Assembly: GCF_023015985.1 (NCBI RefSeq) | Contig: NZ_JALKAO010000002.1 | Location: 744,001-808,000 of the forward strand | Direction: 5' to 3' | Length of the DNA: 64,000 nt | From: Marivita sp. S6314 | GTDB taxonomy: Bacteria; Pseudomonadota; Alphaproteobacteria; Rhodobacterales; Rhodobacteraceae | Part shown: in pieces, positions 56,331-64,000 of the stretch | How the letters are laid out: each line of letters begins with the position of its first letter | How positions within the stretch are numbered: the first letter of the stretch is position 1 | Translations under genes and position numbers: made by a program | Notes under the pieces: model-generated | What the model was told of the DNA's origin: nothing | The model's database searches: none | The model's input: the letters and a program-made list of their open reading frames with translations, nothing else

Positions 56331-56508
56331 AGGGCCACGATAGCTGCGTGCGATGGAATTGCAAACACAAGCCTCAAACGGCGCGGGCCGCATATCGAGG
56401 TTATCAAGGATTGACGGCAGAACAGCCGGTTTTTTGTGCACCAAGGTACGGACCTGCGCCGCCATTGCTCACCGCATCAGCAGTTGCGGAAACAGACGCG
56501 CCCGCAGC

Positions 56509-59500
56509 TTACGTGTGACGCGCGGCCAGACGTCGTTCATTGGCCAGGGAACTGAGGCCCAGATCATCGAGAATGGCGTAGATTGCGGGAAGTACGAAGA
56601 GCACGATCACGCTGGCGGTGACGAGACCGAACACGAGGCTGGCAACAAGCGGAATGAGGATTTGCGCCTGAAGGCTGGTTTCCGTCAGGATCGGCAAAAG
56701 CCCTGCAGCGGTTGTTGTGGTGGTCAGGAAGATCGCCCGGAAACGCGCGCGGGCGGCGCGTGCTGCTGCCACGGCAACGCTCGTCGCATCACCGTGTTCG
56801 CGTTTGACGAAATCCACCAACAGGATCGAGTTGTTCACCACCACACCGGCCAGCGCGACAAATCCCAGCATACTGGGCATCGAGAAATCCAGCCCCATGA
56901 GCATGTGTCCGAAGATCGCTCCGGAGAGCGACAGGGGGATGACCAGCATCACCACGATGGGTTCAACATAGGAGCGGAACAGAAAGCTGAGCAGAAGGAA
57001 GACACCGATCAGACCGACGAGAAACCCCTTCAGCATGGATTGCTGGGTCTTTCCGGCCTCGGCGTTCTGGCCTTCGACATCCAGCGTGACGCCGGGATAC
57101 CGGGTCAGGAGATCGGGGGCAAAGTTTGCAAGAACGTCGCCGACAATCGCATTGGCATTGGCAACGCGGGTGTCGATGGTGCCTTGAACCGTGATCGTGC
57201 GGATGCCGTTTTCACGGTTGATGCGGTTGTATCCCTGCCCGGTTTCGATATCGGCCACCACGCCAAGCGGCACGGTCGTGCCGTCCGCTCTGGCCACGTG
57301 GAAATCATCGAATGACCTGCGGGTGCCCTGAAACTCGGGCGCGAACTGGGCGGTGACGTCCAGCACACTGCCCTTGACCTGCATCTCGCTGACGGTGGTG
57401 CCAAAATAGGCGGCACGCAGTTGGTCTGCGATCATTGCCGCTGTGATCCCCATGGGACCAGCGGCCTCGTTCAGAGTGATCCGCAGCTCCCGTTTACCGG
57501 GGCGCAGATCGTCAAGCACGGATGTTACGCCGTCATATTGCCAGATCCAATCCTGCAACGCGACCGAGGCGGACTTCAGAGCGTCCAGATCGTCGCCCCG
57601 CAACCGCATGTCGATGGCGATACCAGCCGGACCTATGGTCGATTCCGCGTATTTCAGGCTGATCACATCGGGCACCGGCCCGACGATGTCGCGCCACAAT
57701 TCCATGATCGCGTCGGGGCGGTGAACGCGTTCGGCCGAGGGCAAGAGATCAACGCTGACCGTCGCCACATGTGGGCCAGTTTCAAAGGCATCGCGGTTTT
57801 CACCGTAGTAGACCGACACGTGACGGATCAGGGCAGCGCCGTCCGGTTGCTCGGGCGAAAGCTGCGTGTTGACCTCGTCCAACCCGTCTTCAAGCTGCGC
57901 AACAATCGCCTGCGTGCGGTCCAGGGGGGTGCCTTGGGGCAGCAGAACCCGCGCGACGATGGTGTCGCCGTCCAGCTCGGGGAAGGCGGTGAATTTCAGA
58001 TAACCGCCTGCCAACATGCTGACCGACACAAGAAGAACCGCAAAGCTGAGGCCTGCCGTCGCATAGCGCCAGCGAATGGCCAGATCGACCAGCGGGCCGA
58101 CCAGCCGCTCGCGCGCCCAGACCACGCCCGCTTCAACGCGCACGGTCACACCCTTTTGCTTAGGTGGCGCTTCAAGACTGTGGATGAGGTGGTGTGGCAG
58201 GATCAGGAAGGCCTCGACCAGCGACACCATCAGGACGAACAGCATCACGACAGGCACAACTTTCAGAACCGCGCCGATATCGCCCTCCAGAAAAGCCAGC
58301 GATCCAAAGATCATCGCGGTGGTGCCAAAGGAGGCCAGCACGTTCGGGAACACTTGCGTCGCGCCCGTTACGGCAGCGTCCATCGCGCTTAGCCCTTTTT
58401 CACGTTGCCGGGCGATGTTTTCGGCGATGACGATGGCGTCGTCCATCAACAGCCCAATGACGATCAACAGGCCCAGCGTGGTCATCAGGTTCAGAGAATA
58501 GCCAACCATCCCCATCAATGCGACGCCCCCCATGAAGGACACCGGCAGGCCCATGGCGACCCAGAACGAGAAGCGGAACCCGAAAAACAGCCAGAGCACC
58601 AGAAAGACCAGCGCCAGCCCCTGCAGGCCGTTGACCACCACCAGCGTCAGCCGGTCGCGCACAACGGAGGCCGCGTCGGTTGTGATTTCCATCACCACGG
58701 AGGGCGGGCCTTGCTGGCGTTCCGCCTCGATAAAGGCTTTGAGCTCATCGATGATGGTCAGGGCGTCCTCGGCCCGGGTCTTGCTTATGTCCAGAACGGC
58801 GGCGGGCCGTCCGTCGAAGGTGATCACGTTGTCATCGCTTGCGAATTGCTCGGTGATCGTGGCGATATCGCCCAGGTGAACCTGCCCTCCCGTGGTCGAG
58901 GACCTGATCACCAGCGTGGCAAGATCATCGACCGTGCGCCGTTCCTCGGCCACGCGGATCAACAGAGTTTCGGTTGACGTGTCGATGTCGCCTGCGGGCA
59001 GATCGACGCTTCCGGACTGCACCAATCGGGCCACGTCTGCGACAGAGATGCCGAATTGGCGCAACGCCTCGGGCTTCAAACCGATGTGCAATTCGCGCGC
59101 CGAAAAGCCGCGAATGTCGACCTTCGGAATGCCGCCCCATTGCAACATCCGGGTTCGCGTCGCTTCGGCCAGGTCTTTCAGATCGGTCCGGCGGTTCGGG
59201 CCAGTGACCGCAACAGAGGCGACAAAGTCGGTCTGCCCCAGGGCGCGAACGCGGGCTGTCTCGGCGCGTGCGGGCAGATCGGTGATCGCATCAATCTCGG
59301 ATTTCACATCCGCAACAAACGCCTGATATGCCTCGCCTTCGCGCATGCGCACAACCGACCGCGCAAGGCCCTCGCGGGCTTCGCAGGATTGATGATCAAT
59401 ACCGGTCACCGCATCCAGCGCGTTTTCGATCCGCTCACAAATCGCCGTCTCGACATCCTCGGGTCGGGCACCGGGATAAGGCACCGTCACTTCGACCTCG

Positions 59501-59622
59501 TTTTGGGCAGCGCGTGGAAACGTCTCGCGCAGAAGCGTCGGGGCAACGAGAAGACCCGCAAGCAGAAAGCCGATCATCAGAAGGTTTGCGATGGTCGGAT
59601 GCCCGGCGAAGAACCTTATCAT
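56509..59622 (-). CDS. RND-family efflux permease (inner-membrane pump)
   Basis: A 1037-residue proton-driven RND permease with twelve helices and two large periplasmic loops. MIRFFAGHPTIANLLMIGFLLAGLLVAPTLLRETFP is a typical N-terminus. The fourth-helix region GLLIVIGLLMDDAIVIAENIARQREKG carries the DD proton-relay aspartates. GFVALAGVVVNNSILLVDFVKR is the matching segment of the second half. ATG 59622 overlaps the adaptor stop by four bases. The outer-membrane channel is not encoded here. Substrate unknown. Confidence 0.95.
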   Translation of the reverse strand: MIRFFAGHPTIANLLMIGFLLAGLLVAPTLLRETFPRAAQNEVEVTVPYPGARPEDVETAICERIENALDAVTGIDHQSCEAREGLARSVVRMREGEAYQAFVADVKSEIDAITDLPARAETARVRALGQTDFVASVAVTGPNRRTDLKDLAEATRTRMLQWGGIPKVDIRGFSARELHIGLKPEALRQFGISVADVARLVQSGSVDLPAGDIDTSTETLLIRVAEERRTVDDLATLVIRSSTTGGQVHLGDIATITEQFASDDNVITFDGRPAAVLDISKTRAEDALTIIDELKAFIEAERQQGPPSVVMEITTDAASVVRDRLTLVVVNGLQGLALVFLVLWLFFGFRFSFWVAMGLPVSFMGGVALMGMVGYSLNLMTTLGLLIVIGLLMDDAIVIAENIARQREKGLSAMDAAVTGATQVFPNVLASFGTTAMIFGSLAFLEGDIGAVLKVVPVVMLFVLMVSLVEAFLILPHHLIHSLEAPPKQKGVTVRVEAGVVWARERLVGPLVDLAIRWRYATAGLSFAVLLVSVSMLAGGYLKFTAFPELDGDTIVARVLLPQGTPLDRTQAIVAQLEDGLDEVNTQLSPEQPDGAALIRHVSVYYGENRDAFETGPHVATVSVDLLPSAERVHRPDAIMELWRDIVGPVPDVISLKYAESTIGPAGIAIDMRLRGDDLDALKSASVALQDWIWQYDGVTSVLDDLRPGKRELRITLNEAAGPMGITAAMIADQLRAAYFGTTVSEMQVKGSVLDVTAQFAPEFQGTRRSFDDFHVARADGTTVPLGVVADIETGQGYNRINRENGIRTITVQGTIDTRVANANAIVGDVLANFAPDLLTRYPGVTLDVEGQNAEAGKTQQSMLKGFLVGLIGVFLLLSFLFRSYVEPIVVMLVIPLSLSGAIFGHMLMGLDFSMPSMLGFVALAGVVVNNSILLVDFVKREHGDATSVAVAAARAARARFRAIFLTTTTTAAGLLPILTETSLQAQILIPLVASLVFGLVTASVIVLFVLPAIYAILDDLGLSSLANERRLAARHT

Positions 59623-60977
59623 TCCGCACGTCCTTCTGCCGCCAGCCAATCCATCAACGCGGTGTCTTCGGTCACCGTCAACAACATGCCATCCACAACG
59701 TTGCCCGGTTGGCTGACCAGTATGCGTGCACCGGGTGAGATGTCGCCCGAGATCATCGCAATCCCGTCTTGCACCATGCGGTTTGTCACCTCGACCGACC
59801 GCAGCCGATCCTCTGTGTCAGCCACCAAGACCCGATCATCGCGCAAGGCGCTGCGCGGCACCCAGATGCCGGATTGCGGCTGGCCCTGCAGCGACACTTC
59901 GACAAACATCCCCTTGGTCAACGGAGGACGCTCGCCCGGTGCCACCCCGCTATAGGCCGCATCGACCCTGACGATGACGCCCAAAGTGCCGGATCTTTGG
60001 TCGATGCTGTCGCTTATCCGGTCAACCTTGGCCGGCCAGCTGACGGTGTCGTCCTCGAGCCGCAAATGTACCGTTGCGGTCAGACCCAAGCGGCGCAGCA
60101 CATCGGTCATGGCCGCAGGATCGAGGGAAATCGCGTCCGGGTTGCTGAGTGCCGAACGCAGCAACGTCCGAAGCGACGCAATCGGAACCTGCGCCTCAAC
60201 CTCGCCCGCCTGGATCCCGTCCAACACGGCAGCGGTTGTTCCCGAGCGAAGGAACTGCCCGGTTTCAACCGAAACCGAGGCGACGCGCGCTGCAAACGGC
60301 AGGGTCAATTCGGTGCGTGCAAGGTTCAGCTTGGCGGTTTCCAAACTGGCGCGATAGACCGCGATCTGTTCGGTCTGGACCGTGCGTTGCGTTGGCAAGA
60401 GCGCCAGTGCGCTTTCCAGCGATTGCACCTTCTGGCGCTGCGCCAGGTGCGCGGTGCGCGCGGTGTCCACCGAAGCCTGCGAAATCGTGCCCTTCTCAAA
60501 AAGCGTTTCGGTCCGCAAGAGCTCAGCTGCCCGCAGGGCCAATGCTTCTTTTTCGATGTCCAGTGCGGCGATCTGGTTCGTTTCGGACACCGCGATTTCC
60601 GACAGCCGCGCCTCGGCGGCCCGAATGTTTGCGTCGGCTTGCGCGATGGCCAATGCGAAGTCAGCGGGTGATATGCGCAGCAAAACCGCACCGTCAGGCA
60701 GGATCGCGCCTTTCTGCAGACCCGGATTGACGTATTCAACCGTGCCGCCGACCTGGGCAATGGCCTCGTAGGTCCGTGCCGGGCGCACCAGCCCGTACCC
60801 ACTGATGCGAGGTGCGACGGATTGTGTCCGGGCGGTGATCACCCGCACCGGTGTTGCACGTTCGGCCAAGGGGGCCCGTTCGGGCGGTGCGCCGGTTGCG
60901 ATGACAAACGCCAGGATACCAACACCGACAGCAATGATCGGCATCGTGATCAGAAGGAGTTTCAAACCCGGTCGCAT
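59619..60977 (-). CDS. RND efflux periplasmic adaptor (membrane fusion protein)
   Basis: A 452-residue adaptor with one N-terminal membrane helix (LKLLLITMPIIAVGVGILAFVIATG), a lipoyl half-motif (YEAIAQVGGTVEYVNPGLQKGAILPDGAVLLRI), a long alpha-hairpin (about residues 125-210) and a second lipoyl part (FAARVASVSVETGQFLRSG), followed by barrel domains. The ATG at 60977 follows GGAG and lies inside the TetR gene end (16-base overlap). It joins the pump to an outer-membrane channel. Confidence 0.93.
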   Translation of the reverse strand: MRPGLKLLLITMPIIAVGVGILAFVIATGAPPERAPLAERATPVRVITARTQSVAPRISGYGLVRPARTYEAIAQVGGTVEYVNPGLQKGAILPDGAVLLRISPADFALAIAQADANIRAAEARLSEIAVSETNQIAALDIEKEALALRAAELLRTETLFEKGTISQASVDTARTAHLAQRQKVQSLESALALLPTQRTVQTEQIAVYRASLETAKLNLARTELTLPFAARVASVSVETGQFLRSGTTAAVLDGIQAGEVEAQVPIASLRTLLRSALSNPDAISLDPAAMTDVLRRLGLTATVHLRLEDDTVSWPAKVDRISDSIDQRSGTLGVIVRVDAAYSGVAPGERPPLTKGMFVEVSLQGQPQSGIWVPRSALRDDRVLVADTEDRLRSVEVTNRMVQDGIAMISGDISPGARILVSQPGNVVDGMLLTVTEDTALMDWLAAEGRAE

Positions 60978-61579
60978 GTGAAGTCTCCTTGTTCCGTCAA
61001 AAGCATCAGTTGCACACCAAGCAGACGTTCGCCCGCGCTCAGCAGCCCGTCGGGATCGCGAAACCGCAACAGCCTTAGAGCCAATCCCTGGACAACGCCG
61101 ATCACCAAATTCGTGCAATCATCCGCATCAAGATCCATTCGGATCAGACCCTTGGCCTGACCGTCGCGCGTGGCGTGGTGAATGGCGTCGCGCAAGCCGC
61201 CGACGCTGGTCAAAACCCGGGACCGCAGCTCCGTCGTGCCCGCGTTCGGATCGCGCATCACCATAATCTCGGGCAAGGCTGGATAGTCGTGCAAAAGCTG
61301 AAGCTGCCCCATCACCAACGCGCGCAACCGATCAATCGGATCGGTGTGTTCTTGCGCCGCGCAGATGTTATCCTCGATCCGGTGGCACAGTTCGTCGGTC
61401 GCGGTGTGCCAGATGTCTTCCTTGTTGGGAAAATGCTTGTAAATCGCCGGTTGCGTCAGGCGCAACCGATCCGCGATCATCGCGGTTGTCACGCGATCCG
61501 GCCCGAATTCGAACGCCAGTGACAGGGCCATTTGCGTGATTTCGGCCTTTCGCACGGCTGCGGGTTTTCGCGTCCTCAC
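60962..61579 (-). CDS. TetR-family transcriptional regulator of the RND operon
   Basis: A 205-residue repressor with N-terminal HTH: ALSLAFEFGPDRVTTAMIADRLRLTQPAIYKHFPNKEDIW. The GTG start at 61579 overlaps the upstream membrane-protein stop as GTGA, and this fits better than the farther GTG at 61624. Its C-terminal ligand domain is of the short type. As it is inside the efflux operon, it probably controls it, likely via the palindrome at 62025-62046. Confidence 0.92.
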   Translation of the reverse strand: MRTRKPAAVRKAEITQMALSLAFEFGPDRVTTAMIADRLRLTQPAIYKHFPNKEDIWHTATDELCHRIEDNICAAQEHTDPIDRLRALVMGQLQLLHDYPALPEIMVMRDPNAGTTELRSRVLTSVGGLRDAIHHATRDGQAKGLIRMDLDADDCTNLVIGVVQGLALRLLRFRDPDGLLSAGERLLGVQLMLLTEQGDFTCDRV

Positions 61580-61986
61580 GGGTGCAGCCTTGCACGAAAC
61601 ACGGCCCAGGAGAACGCCACCCACACCGCAAACCGAAGCGCCAGCGCGCCCACGGTCCGCATCTCAAAGTCCCCGCCCTGTATCACCCAGACGCCAAACC
61701 CCACCGCAACCAGCAAGGTCGCCACGGCAATGGTCACCGACAGCGCCAAAGCCAATCGATGCCCCCGCAAGATGGCCAGACCGGCCGCAATGTAAAAGAA
61801 CCCCGCAACGACGTTGAACCAGACCACAAAGGGCACAAAACGTCCCGCCATGTCCTGCACGACCTGCGGCCCGAACAGAACATTCCCACCGGATATGACC
61901 GTGGCCACACCGAACACAATCGCCAGTACAGCAAGACCCTTGAGGAAGGCCTGCGGCTTGAACGCCAGATCCCTCGACACCGTCAT
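61576..61986 (-). CDS. Four-helix membrane protein, first gene of the RND operon
   Basis: A 136-residue protein with four hydrophobic helices (FLKGLAVLAIVFGVATVISGG, VPFVVWFNVVAGFFYIAAGLAIL, LALALSVTIAVATLLVAVGFGVWV and ALALRFAVWVAFSWAVFRA). ATG 61986 is preferred over ATG 62019 because GAGG lies eight bases upstream. It overlaps the TetR gene by four bases, so the whole operon is translationally linked. No known family assigned. Confidence 0.82.
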   Translation of the reverse strand: MTVSRDLAFKPQAFLKGLAVLAIVFGVATVISGGNVLFGPQVVQDMAGRFVPFVVWFNVVAGFFYIAAGLAILRGHRLALALSVTIAVATLLVAVGFGVWVIQGGDFEMRTVGALALRFAVWVAFSWAVFRARLHP

Positions 61987-62024
61987 AGTCACATCCTCAC
62001 TGGCCGTTTGATTGGCCAAGAACT

Positions 62025-62046
62025 TTGGTTATTGAATTATAACTAA
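62025..62046 (-). promoter_or_regulatory. Palindromic operator with internal -10 box upstream of the efflux operon
   Basis: GTTAT (62028-62032) and ATAAC (62039-62043) flank a TGAATT spacer, and outer TT/AA pairs extend the inverted repeat to 22 bases with one mismatch. Read on the minus strand it contains TATAAT, a perfect -10 hexamer, about 40 bases before the first gene. A TetR-type repressor bound here would block the promoter (inference). Confidence 0.65.
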
Positions 62047-62276
62047 TGACGCCAATCTGTTTGTTCAACGCCTTGAAGCGAAAACCAACTGGTGCACTTG
62101 GTCGCGCCAAATCGGCCATTGGTGAACAGGCGGCTTCAGGTGTCAAAGACATGGGACGTGGTGGCCATGCCGCCATCACTCCAATCAAACGCCGTGCTGC
62201 GTCACGGGCTGACCCGGAAAAAATCAGGTGTATGCGCACAACTCGTTCGGCGTAGCCGAAAGACGATCGTGTCTCT

Positions 62277-62912
62277 TCATCGTCTCGCCAGTTCGCGCGA
62301 TATCCAGTTGGCGAAATCGGACAGGAGGGTGTCGGATGCCGTGTCGAAGGCGGTGATCAGGTCTTGGGTTTCGAGCGTTGCCGACGGGCTTTGTGCGTCG
62401 AAGCGACGGCTTGTCACGATGGCGGCATCGCGTTCCCTGACGAGGCGCACCACGAGGCTTTGTCGGATGAGAGCCGTGTCGTTCGCTGTGTTTGCTTCGG
62501 CGTGGAAATCGACCAGTTCGGTGACGATTGCGTAGTCCCCGCCGGGACCAATCGGTGTCCGGCCGGCATAGCGGGCCACGCCGGTGGCCTCCACAGCGCG
62601 CAGAAGCAGGTTTTGCACCATGACGGGTGTCGGATCGCTCCAGCGAACTTCCGGCAGGTATTGCGCCTGCAACGGGTTGGGGCGGATCATGATGCGATCT
62701 GTTGCAAGGGAACCCGTGCTGGTCGGCAGTTCGACGATCACGTCCAGCGGTCTTGGCCGCCCGGGATAGACCGGGATATCGGATGGGCTGCGCAGTTCGT
62801 AGGCCTCCAACGGGGTGGCCGCATCGCTGAGTGCGGACAGCGTGGCACAGCCGGACACGCTGAATGTCAAAAGGACCGCAGCAGCGATCGTGGCCGGGCG
62901 ATGTCTTTTCAC
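62277..62912 (-). CDS. ABC-type transport auxiliary lipoprotein (PqiC-like)
   Basis: A 211-residue lipoprotein with lipobox VSGC in LLTFSVSGCATLSAL. The mature part follows the auxiliary lipoprotein (PqiC/YmbA) pattern: YELRSPSD, VIVELPTSTGSLATDRIMIRPNPLQAQYLPEVRWSDPTPVMVQNLLLRA and ADFTAFD-like helical end. A GTG at 62912 is chosen since it follows the MlaD stop by seven bases; a GTG at 62945 would overlap. It is the usual partner of MCE proteins, probably linking to the outer membrane. Confidence 0.85.
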   Translation of the reverse strand: MKRHRPATIAAAVLLTFSVSGCATLSALSDAATPLEAYELRSPSDIPVYPGRPRPLDVIVELPTSTGSLATDRIMIRPNPLQAQYLPEVRWSDPTPVMVQNLLLRAVEATGVARYAGRTPIGPGGDYAIVTELVDFHAEANTANDTALIRQSLVVRLVRERDAAIVTSRRFDAQSPSATLETQDLITAFDTASDTLLSDFANWISRELARR

Positions 62913-62919
62913 AGCAGTC

Positions 62920-64000
62920 TCATCTTCTGAATTCCGGGGTTTCACGATCCAGGAGGAAGCGTGCGGGATCGCGTTGGATTTGGGTTGTCAACCGGTCCAG
63001 ATTTGCAATGAGGGTCCGGGTCTCTTGCGCCAGACGCGTATATAGGGGCAAGCCGGAAGACGCAAAATCCGTTATGGCGGGCGCGGACGAAGCGGTCAGT
63101 CTTCGGATCTCGCCGAAGGCGTCAGACGCAGACTGGCTTGCCGCGCGCAAATCCGACGTGATTTCGGGCAGGTCTCCGGACACCGTGGCGATTGCGCCGT
63201 TCAGATTGTCCAGCGTGGCCTCTAACCCGTCGATGATCGCGCCCATATCCTCGTTGATCACGGTCTCTGCACCGGTGAATGCGCCTTCTGCGGCAGCCAG
63301 GGCGCGGTCGCCGGTTTCCAGGGCGGCATTGATGGCGGACAAGGTGTCATTGGCGTTGGAAAACGCGACGCTGGCGTTTTCGAGTGTGGTCCGTGCCTCC
63401 GCAAGAACCCCGTCAACATTGCCGCTGGCGGATTTCAGGCTCTCGCCGACATCGGCAATAACCGTCGCAGAGCTTTCGGTTGCCGCGCGGATCTCGGCGA
63501 CGATGGCAGGCAGATCCGTGTTGGTGGCGTTGGTGATCGCGACCATCGCGGTTTTGGCCTGTGCCACCACGTCCCGCGTTTCGGACAAGAGCGGCGCGCC
63601 GTCACTGTCGATCAGGCTGGTGATGCGGTCCGCCGCTGCCGTGACAGACAGGGCAGAGGCATCAAGCCGCGTGATCAGGTCATTTGCAGCCGCCAGCGTG
63701 GTTTCCGACTGGTCCAGACGGGCCGTGGCCGTTGACCCGGTGGTGTTCAACGTATCCAGCACCTGTTGCGCACTGTCCCCAAGGCTGGACACCTGGCTGC
63801 GCACCTCGGCCAGGGTGTCGCGGAGATCCTCTGTCATCGCCGTCAGATCCTGGGCAACATAGCGTTCGGACGCGGCAATCACCGTCTGTGCATTGTCCAA
63901 AGCGGCCTGGCCGCTGGCCAGTACGGATGTGGCCTGTGTGGACAGGTCTCCGATCGAGACAAGCGTGTCATCTGCGCTTTGCAGAACGCCGGTCAGATCC
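62920..64000 (-). CDS. MlaD/MCE-family protein, C-terminal part (5' end beyond window)
   Basis: The visible 360 or so residues are the long helical C-terminal part of an MCE-type substrate-binding protein: heptad-like Ala/Leu repeats (LDTLNTTGSTATARLDQSETTLAAAND, LEATLDNLNGAIATVSGDLPEI), ending LTTQIQRDPARFLLDRETPEFRR, typical of MlaD proteins with lipoprotein partners. The frame remains open to base 64000, so the membrane anchor and MCE domain lie outside. Such proteins form hexameric tunnels for lipid transport with an ABC permease and ATPase, which are expected upstream. Confidence 0.88.
   Translation of the reverse strand, partial: DLTGVLQSADDTLVSIGDLSTQATSVLASGQAALDNAQTVIAASERYVAQDLTAMTEDLRDTLAEVRSQVSSLGDSAQQVLDTLNTTGSTATARLDQSETTLAAANDLITRLDASALSVTAAADRITSLIDSDGAPLLSETRDVVAQAKTAMVAITNATNTDLPAIVAEIRAATESSATVIADVGESLKSASGNVDGVLAEARTTLENASVAFSNANDTLSAINAALETGDRALAAAEGAFTGAETVINEDMGAIIDGLEATLDNLNGAIATVSGDLPEITSDLRAASQSASDAFGEIRRLTASSAPAITDFASSGLPLYTRLAQETRTLIANLDRLTTQIQRDPARFLLDRETPEFRR

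Noticed and set aside
50395-56465. Genomic island integrated at tRNA-Phe
   Set aside because: No integrase and no repeated tRNA 3' end were found; the MFS and Anbu genes have base composition like the rest.
62047-62276. Short open frames on both strands between the efflux operon and the lipoprotein gene
   Set aside because: No Shine-Dalgarno, no family match and overlapping frames of similar length; treated as non-coding.

Overview
The window is a 64 kb piece of a GC-rich alphaproteobacterial chromosome, most likely from the Roseobacter group of Rhodobacteraceae. The evidence is the petABC operon with its Rhodobacter-type Rieske N-terminus, a CcrM-type methylase beside rnhB, a BMP-type nucleoside ABC operon, a TauE / Alph_Pro_TM pair, an LpxQ-like outer-membrane protein and dense housekeeping gene order. 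Most of it is vertical core genome. Genes are closely packed, and many are coupled by ATGA, GTGA or TGATG overlaps.

Layout. 1-4.2 kb: 3' part of glnD, then an accessory RTX-like DUF4214 protein and an orphan Phd/YefM-type antitoxin. 4.2-7.9 kb: murJ, a rhomboid-fold protein without its catalytic residues, and trpS. 8.1-11.3 kb: a 5'-damaged GntR regulator, a fold-type IV aminotransferase, GNAT, UspA and a lipoprotein. 11.3-13 kb: nfuA, tsaB, rimI. 13-18.8 kb: BMP-type ABC importer with a LysE exporter inside the operon. 19-21.5 kb: TauE exporter, partner protein, thioesterase, PliG-like lysozyme inhibitor. 21.6-30.5 kb (minus): uvrC, SDR, Na/Ca exchanger, zinc-ribbon peptide, S49 peptidase, pabB, Dabb protein, priA. 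30.5-36.7 kb: fsa, DUF484-xerC, PaiB-like protein, GST, psd-pssA, LpxQ-like protein. 36.8-39.6 kb: cytochrome bc1. 39.9-43.2 kb: thiBPQ under a TPP riboswitch. 43.4-46.7 kb: aroC, a thioredoxin/CcdA pair, EamA. 46.8-48.3 kb: a stand-alone TssB-TssC sheath fusion. 48.4-50.5 kb: ccrM, rnhB, tRNA-Phe. 50.8-56.5 kb: MFS transporter and the four-gene Anbu locus (ATP-grasp, alpha-E, transglutaminase, Anbu). 56.5-62 kb: TetR-controlled RND efflux operon. 62.3-64 kb: lipoprotein and MlaD of an MCE-type lipid transporter running off the window.

The most notable items are the Anbu locus (a conserved gene set of unknown function), the orphan TssB-TssC fusion, three GANTC sites in front of ccrM, the TTGTACG repeats in front of the orphan antitoxin, and two families of dispersed intergenic hairpins: six TTCGAA-centred palindromes and two double-hairpin elements. 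No CRISPR array, prophage or intact insertion sequence was seen.
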